A stretch of 17,014 nt of DNA, from contig JAEXXR010000092.1 in the NCBI GenBank assembly GCA_023405705.1, positions 1 to 17,014 on the forward strand, read 5' to 3'. Position numbers and translations under genes: made by a program. The notes below the pieces were generated by a model, which searched no databases, was not told the origin of the DNA, and saw nothing but the letters and a program-made list of their open reading frames with translations. The DNA comes from Actinomycetes bacterium. GTDB lineage: Bacteria > Actinomycetota > Thermoleophilia > Solirubrobacterales > Solirubrobacteraceae. Of the stretch, positions 13,244 to 17,014 are shown one piece after another; positions within the stretch are counted from its first letter, which is position 1, and the number at the start of each line of letters is the position of its first letter.

Positions 13244-13286
13244 TCCGCAGAGCGGACTTCACCGCAGCGGACATGCTCCGCTGCGG
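13244..13286. terminator. Paired hairpins downstream of the DUF4238 gene
   Basis: CCGCAGCGGA (13262-13271) and TCCGCTGCGG (13277-13286) form a perfect 10-bp stem with a 5-nt loop. Immediately to the left, TCCGCAGAGCGGA (13244-13256) forms a smaller stem with the same core words. They lie about 250 nt beyond the DUF4238 stop and could terminate the right-hand operon. There is no T-run. Confidence 0.35.
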
Positions 13287-13358
13287 CGGGCACCCGGGAG
13301 ACTGACCGCGCGAGCGGCCAGATCTTCCGGGAGCCCGAGGGGCCGCATCCGCTGAGGT

Positions 13359-13377
13359 GCTCACGCACTTCGTGAGC
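13359..13377. terminator. Short perfect hairpin
   Basis: GCTCACG-CACTT-CGTGAGC is a 7-bp perfect stem with a 5-nt loop, about 155 nt beyond the DUF4238 stop. It may act with the stronger hairpin at 13262-13286 at the end of the right-hand operon. Confidence 0.3.
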
Positions 13378-13531
13378 TGCTGAGCAAGCCCGATGGCGCG
13401 TACGGCGGGAGAAGCGGGGTGCCGCTTCCGGCTGGTTGCGGGCGCACGTGACAGCGGTGGTTGAGCAGCTCGCGGGCGAGGATGCGGCCAGGCGGGATGT
13501 GACGACGGCAGTGCCAAGCTGGAGCTGTTGG

Positions 13532-14521
13532 TCAGGCGCATCGTTTGGCCGCGGTCATCGGGATCGCGTACAACGGCTCGTTGGACGGGCCGCGATCAGA
13601 TTCATCGAGGGCGAGCTCGATCGCGCGCTGTCGCCGCTGCGAGCGAGCGGCGGTCGTGGGGTTGTAGCCGGGCGAGAAGGTTGCGCTGAGCGGGTTGCGC
13701 ATGCCGGATGCGAGCGTCGGTCTGATGCTGGGACGGTGGAACCACTGCTGCTGGGCGTTGGCGGTGACGAACGCGTTGGCGGTGTCGGCGTGCCGTCCGA
13801 GCCCCGGCGCTGGCGTGGCGTCGTCCTCGGTGTCGGCCCACGTCATCAGCAGCAGCACCGTTGGCGACATCGGGATGAAGAGCTCCAGCGTGTTGCCGAT
13901 CCCGGCCGCGACCTGGTTGGGGGCTGGCCGGCGGCTGCTGCGCGCGCGAAGCGGCCAGGTGATGACCGGCTCATCCGAGGTGACCAGCCGCGGCTTGGTG
14001 AAGACGACGAGCTGCCAATGCATCGACGCGAGCAGCGTTCCCACCGATCGGATCCCGACCAGCAGGCGCATCGGCCGGTCCATCGCGATGAGCTCCTTGA
14101 CCGCTGCCGGATCGGCACCGGGCCGGGCGCCGGCGGAGAACAGCTCGTAGTGCCAGCGCGCGTACGCGTCGCCGCGGAGGTACTGGGCGGCGACATACTG
14201 CGCCAGGCCGCTCTTCTGGTCCTTCGACGGCGGCCAGAGCTCGGTGATGCCCTTCACGAGCGGCAGCGCTCTGTACTCCAGCCTGGACAGCGACCATTCG
14301 ATGTCGTCGATCGGCGTGCCGGTCCCGGGCCGTCTGCGGCGGTAGAAGCAGGTGCGTACGCCTGCGTCGCGGATGCTGATGGTCTTGGCGGCGGCGTCGG
14401 GGTCGCGGACGAGGCGCATCGCGATCCCGGTCGGCTCGCTCCAGGCTCCGAGGTAGCCGCGCGGGACGATGTGGCTGTGCCGTACCGCCGGATAGGTGCC
14501 GCGGTCGTCGTCGTGGCTCAT
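13532..14521 (-). CDS. DUF4238-family protein
   Basis: This 329-aa cytosolic protein shows the DUF4238 pattern. It opens with RHSHIVPRGYLGAWSE (about 14-29), a version of the family's H(F/Y)VPxFYLxxF motif. It continues with IDDIEWSLSRLEYRA (71-85), where the family has its second helical block, and LVVFTKPRLVTSDEPVITW (171-189), matching the conserved F..TSDNPV segment. The biochemical role of DUF4238 is unknown; it often appears in mobile or defence-linked neighbourhoods. The gene follows the small HARE-HTH-like gene by 75 nt on the same strand, so it is probably the last gene of that operon. ATG at 14519-14521; no clear Shine-Dalgarno site. The last about 50 residues are Arg-rich and not recognisable. 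Confidence 0.72.
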   Translation of the reverse strand: MSHDDDRGTYPAVRHSHIVPRGYLGAWSEPTGIAMRLVRDPDAAAKTISIRDAGVRTCFYRRRRPGTGTPIDDIEWSLSRLEYRALPLVKGITELWPPSKDQKSGLAQYVAAQYLRGDAYARWHYELFSAGARPGADPAAVKELIAMDRPMRLLVGIRSVGTLLASMHWQLVVFTKPRLVTSDEPVITWPLRARSSRRPAPNQVAAGIGNTLELFIPMSPTVLLLMTWADTEDDATPAPGLGRHADTANAFVTANAQQQWFHRPSIRPTLASGMRNPLSATFSPGYNPTTAARSQRRQRAIELALDESDRGPSNEPLYAIPMTAAKRCA

Positions 14522-14596
14522 TGGACCGATCGCGTGAGCGACGGGGTCGCGGCCTGCGTGCGGGTTGCGGTTGCGCCTTGGGCGCTGGCGGTCGGT

Positions 14597-15031
14597 CTAG
14601 GCGACGAGTTGGTAGCGGCCGGAGCGCTGTCCGACGCGCTCGACGCCGTCGGCGCGCTGGATCTGGACCAGGAACGTCGCGACCGGGTCTCTGCCGGCGA
14701 CGCGGTGGCCGGCGGCCGTGAGCAGCCCGTACCACTGTCTGTAGTGGATCGCCTGGCCGGGCCCGACCTCGCGGCCGAGGATCTCGATCGCGACCTCGCG
14801 CAGCCGCTGTCCGCGCAGCCGCTCGTCGAGATCCTCGATCCGCAGCTGTGGGTCCTTGCCAAGCACGGCCGCGAGTTCGCGAAGGAGGTGCTCGTCGCGT
14901 CTGGCGTTCTCATCGAGTTGGTCGGCGAGCATCCGCAGCCGATCAGCGCGCTCGCGCTGCTCGAGCACTTGGGCGACGAGCCCGCGGTACTCGTTCTCGA
15001 GGTCCGGTTGCGGCTGGGGATCAGCGACCAT
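14597..15031 (-). CDS. Coiled-coil protein with HARE-HTH-like winged helix
   Basis: This 144-aa cytosolic protein starts with residues about 10-55, a charged helix (LVAQVLEQRERADRLRMLAD), likely a coiled coil for oligomerisation. Residues about 75-144 look like a HARE-HTH-type winged helix: LREVAIEILGREVG, then AIHYRQWYGLLTAAGHRVAG, RDPVATFLVQIQR and VERVGQRSGRYQLV. HARE-HTH domains occur in chromatin proteins, RNA polymerase delta and restriction enzymes, and are thought to read DNA or modified bases. It lies 42 nt downstream of the E1-JAB-patatin gene and 75 nt upstream of the DUF4238 gene, all on the minus strand, so it likely belongs to the same operon as a regulator or DNA sensor. ATG at 15029-15031. 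The fold call rests on pattern only. Confidence 0.62.
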   Translation of the reverse strand: MVADPQPQPDLENEYRGLVAQVLEQRERADRLRMLADQLDENARRDEHLLRELAAVLGKDPQLRIEDLDERLRGQRLREVAIEILGREVGPGQAIHYRQWYGLLTAAGHRVAGRDPVATFLVQIQRADGVERVGQRSGRYQLVA

Positions 15032-15073
15032 CTCACGGGCGAATCTACGGATCGCATCGGACGACTCTGCCTT

Positions 15074-17014
15074 TCAGAGCTGGGGGAGCCAGTGGTGCAG
15101 CAGGATGCGCGTCAGCTGCTCGCCGCGGCCGGCCAGCAGCGCGATCGTCTCCTCGCTCATGGCGGCGAAGTCGGTCGGGTAGTCGACGACCTGTTCGCGG
15201 CCGACGAGGTCCGGCGGCCGGTGGGGGAGGCGCTTGTCGCGCTGGCCGAGATAGGGCATGACGAACCCGGTCAGCTGGCCATGCTCGACCTGGGCGTGCA
15301 GCCGGGCGCGGGTGGCGTCCTGGGCCTTGCGGAAGGTGGCGGTGAAGCTGCGCGCGAGGCGCGAGCCGGCGCCGAAGGGAATGGTCGGATCCAGCAGGCC
15401 GCGGCCGGCGTCGCAGGCGATGATGAAGTCGACTGGATAGACGTTGCTGCTGAACTGCTCGGTGCGGCCGGGCTCGAGGCTGGTCGTGCCGAGGTTGTCG
15501 TAGACGCCGCCGTCGGTCAGCGCGACCCGTTCGCTCACCACCTGGCCCTCGCGGGTGCGAAAGCGCCACCGGCGGTCCAGGGCGGGCAGCAGGAGCGGGT
15601 AGGCGGCGGAGGCCGCGACGGCCTCTGCGACAGAGACGTCGTTGTCGACGATCTCGCCGATGCGCCAGGTCGCGCTGTGGCGGCTGCCGAACCGGAACGC
15701 GCTGCCGGTGCTCAGCTCGCACGCGTTGATCACGACGTCGAGCCCCTCGCGCGCGACCTCGGGCAGGCGCGCGCCGTGGTAGAGCCGTTGATCGAGGACG
15801 TCGACGAACGCGTCGGTGCGACTGACCCAGCGCCGCAGCGGCGGCGCCGTCGGCCGCGCCGGAGCATGGCGTCGGCGCACGACACTGGCGGCGCGGGCGG
15901 TCGCTGCGGCGGTGCCGGCGATCATCCGGGTCCCGCCTGCTTGCAGCAGCCGCTTGGAGAGCAGCGTGCGCGCGGCGATGTCGCGCTGCAACCCGCGGGC
16001 CAGCAGGTGCTGGACCTGCGCGTCGAAGCTGTCGAAGGGCTGGTCGCGGTAGGCGTAGAGGGCGGCGAGGACCGAGCCGCCCGAGACGCTTGAGATCACC
16101 CGGACGCGATCGAGCAGCCCGAGGTCGTTCATCGCACGCAGGCAGCCGAGATGGAACGCGATCGCGCGCGACCCGCCGCCCGAGAGCGCCAGCCCGATCT
16201 CACGCGCCGGTGCCGCACGGCGCGCCGGGAGCGGCACGATCTCGACGTCGTCGACTCTGACCGTGAGGCCGTGTCGGTCGAGCTGTCCGTCGAAGAGGTA
16301 GGTGCTGAGGTCGGCCGGCGGCCCATCGGGCCGGTCGGTCAGGGCGCGTGTGTGCCCGACGATGACGATCAGCCGCTCGCCGCTGGCGCCGGGGGTCTGG
16401 CTCAGCAACTGGACCATTCCCTGCAGGTCGCGCATGCTCGGCGTCGAGTCCTGCTCGGGATGGGTGTGCCAGATGCCGAGGAATCCGAGCGAACCTTGGC
16501 CGAGCTTCTTGTTCTCTTGGGAGCGCTGCTCGTTGCCGGCGGTACCGCAGACGAACTCCGCCGGCGTCTGGATGCTGTCGGGCGGCGGACCGGACGCCTC
16601 CTCGATCCAGATCACGCCCGCGGCCGGGTCGCGCTCGCCCCACAGCAGCCCGCCGGTCTCTGACGCCGGGCCCAGGGTGCGTGCGCCGGCCGCGATCCAG
16701 CCACGCAGCTGGCGCAGCGCCGCCGGCGCCAGCCGCACCTGATAGTCGTCGCCGTCGCTGCGTGCCAGGAGCGCGGGCTCGAACGTCAGCCGCACGTCGC
16801 GTGGACCGCCGTGCTCGGCGGTCGGGAGCGAGTGCAGGCGCGCGACCGCGCTCGTCTCGGGCGTCTCGGCGGTCAGGTCGGCGGCCAACGCGGTCAGGAG
16901 CGTGCCGGCCAGTGCGGCCGCCTCCGCGCCGGAGCCGCGGAAGGTCGCCGCCGAGCAGCCGGGCTCGGGCTGGAAGACCTCCGTGCGGGGCGTGGCGGGC
17001 CAGAACTCCTGCGC
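15074..17014 (-). CDS. E1/ThiF-like tail-JAB metalloprotease-patatin phospholipase fusion (runs off right edge)
   Basis: The frame is open to the right edge; 646 residues are visible, numbered from the edge. Residues 1-42 (EFWPATPRTE, FQPEPGCSAATFRGSG, AEAAALAGTLLTAL) look like the C-terminal end of an E1/ThiF-type adenylating domain. Residues about 90-245 are a JAB/JAMM protease with E119 (ASETGGLLWGE), HTHP (H183, H185) and SMRD (S193, D196), so all zinc and catalytic positions are present. Residues about 270-646 are a patatin: GGGSRA (279-284), nucleophile S311 in SVSGGS, and D501 in LTDGGVYDN. A TTG at 16888 could be an internal start, but the coding upstream residues argue against it. 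In CBASS, Cap2 (E1/E2), Cap3 (JAB) and CapV (patatin) are separate; here they appear joined. Probable role: conjugation/deconjugation control of a membrane-degrading effector. The E1 part is inferred from a short tail. Confidence 0.8.
   Translation of the reverse strand, partial: AQEFWPATPRTEVFQPEPGCSAATFRGSGAEAAALAGTLLTALAADLTAETPETSAVARLHSLPTAEHGGPRDVRLTFEPALLARSDGDDYQVRLAPAALRQLRGWIAAGARTLGPASETGGLLWGERDPAAGVIWIEEASGPPPDSIQTPAEFVCGTAGNEQRSQENKKLGQGSLGFLGIWHTHPEQDSTPSMRDLQGMVQLLSQTPGASGERLIVIVGHTRALTDRPDGPPADLSTYLFDGQLDRHGLTVRVDDVEIVPLPARRAAPAREIGLALSGGGSRAIAFHLGCLRAMNDLGLLDRVRVISSVSGGSVLAALYAYRDQPFDSFDAQVQHLLARGLQRDIAARTLLSKRLLQAGGTRMIAGTAAATARAASVVRRRHAPARPTAPPLRRWVSRTDAFVDVLDQRLYHGARLPEVAREGLDVVINACELSTGSAFRFGSRHSATWRIGEIVDNDVSVAEAVAASAAYPLLLPALDRRWRFRTREGQVVSERVALTDGGVYDNLGTTSLEPGRTEQFSSNVYPVDFIIACDAGRGLLDPTIPFGAGSRLARSFTATFRKAQDATRARLHAQVEHGQLTGFVMPYLGQRDKRLPHRPPDLVGREQVVDYPTDFAAMSEETIALLAGRGEQLTRILLHHWLPQL

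Larger units (their letters stand above)
12504..13531. other. Gene-poor, relatively AT-rich region
   Basis: About 1 kb without a confident gene. From about 12700 to 13230 the base composition is clearly less GC-rich than either side. It holds a 16-bp palindrome, a direct repeat, a possible 45-codon ORF and two hairpins (listed separately). Longer open frames on both strands here (minus 12907-13368, plus 12986-13228) have no recognisable content. It may be a boundary between the left genes and the E1-JAB-patatin block. Confidence 0.5.

Noticed and set aside
12907..13368. Minus-strand open frame of 153 codons in the gene-poor region
   Set aside because: No Shine-Dalgarno site, mixed low-complexity composition, and it crosses two strong hairpins; not supported as a gene.
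13436..16093. Very long plus-strand open frame (885 codons) opposite the DUF4238, HARE-HTH-like and patatin genes
   Set aside because: It is the antisense mirror of three genes with recognisable motifs; its product is Arg/Ala/Gly/Val-rich without any domain, as expected from GC-rich third positions.
16886..16888. TTG at 16888 as the start of the JAB-patatin gene
   Set aside because: The frame continues upstream to the window edge with well-formed protein sequence resembling an E1/ThiF C-terminus, and no ribosome site precedes the TTG.

Overview
The window is very GC-rich (dense C/G third positions, GTG and TTG starts, weak or absent Shine-Dalgarno sites in many genes) and carries a cutinase-type secreted hydrolase, an excalibur-domain protein and actinobacterial-style RecC. 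This suggests a high-GC actinobacterium, plausibly of the Solirubrobacterales/Thermoleophilia type. That placement is inferred from style and gene content; no rRNA or other marker is present. Many long antisense open frames are composition shadows of the real genes.

Layout. The left edge (minus strand) holds the first 73 codons of recC. Next is a secreted GH28-like beta-helix protein whose C-terminal carbohydrate-binding-like repeats are cut off by an in-frame stop between two compensating deletions. From about 2.4 to 5.8 kb lie a good sigma70-type promoter for the GH28-like gene, an excalibur-domain secreted protein, two small uncharacterised coiled-coil proteins, and three copies of a palindromic element (about 86 nt when complete) that separate these genes. 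From 5.8 to 8.0 kb a DprA/Smf-family gene converges on and overlaps a HAD-phosphoribosyltransferase-zinc-ribbon fusion. This pair resembles the DprA + PRTase toxin/antitoxin type of anti-phage module (ShosTA-like). At 8.3-9.1 kb is a HEPN/Ymh (Abi-like) protein with an RNxxxH RNase motif. At 9.2-11.1 kb is a secreted cutinase-like esterase fused to a long RTX calcium-binding repeat array, with a clear promoter. Two unrecognised minus-strand genes follow, then about 1 kb of gene-poor, relatively AT-rich DNA with a 16-bp palindrome and a 20-bp-spaced repeat.

The right 3.5 kb is the most striking part: a minus-strand gene row entering from the right edge. Its first gene is a single polypeptide with what looks like the tail of an E1/ThiF-type domain, then an intact JAB/JAMM metalloprotease domain, then an intact patatin phospholipase domain. 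It is followed by a coiled-coil/HARE-HTH-like protein and a DUF4238 protein. E1, JAB and patatin are normally separate proteins (Cap2, Cap3 and CapV) in CBASS anti-phage systems, so this may be a compact fused version of a ubiquitin-like-conjugation plus membrane-lysis defence system. No cyclase (CD-NTase) is visible; it could lie off the right edge or be absent.

Taken together, the ShosTA-like pair, the HEPN protein and the E1-JAB-patatin operon make this look like a defence-island or accessory region next to recC, with secreted hydrolases interspersed. No tRNA, rRNA, CRISPR array, transposase or integrase was recognised.
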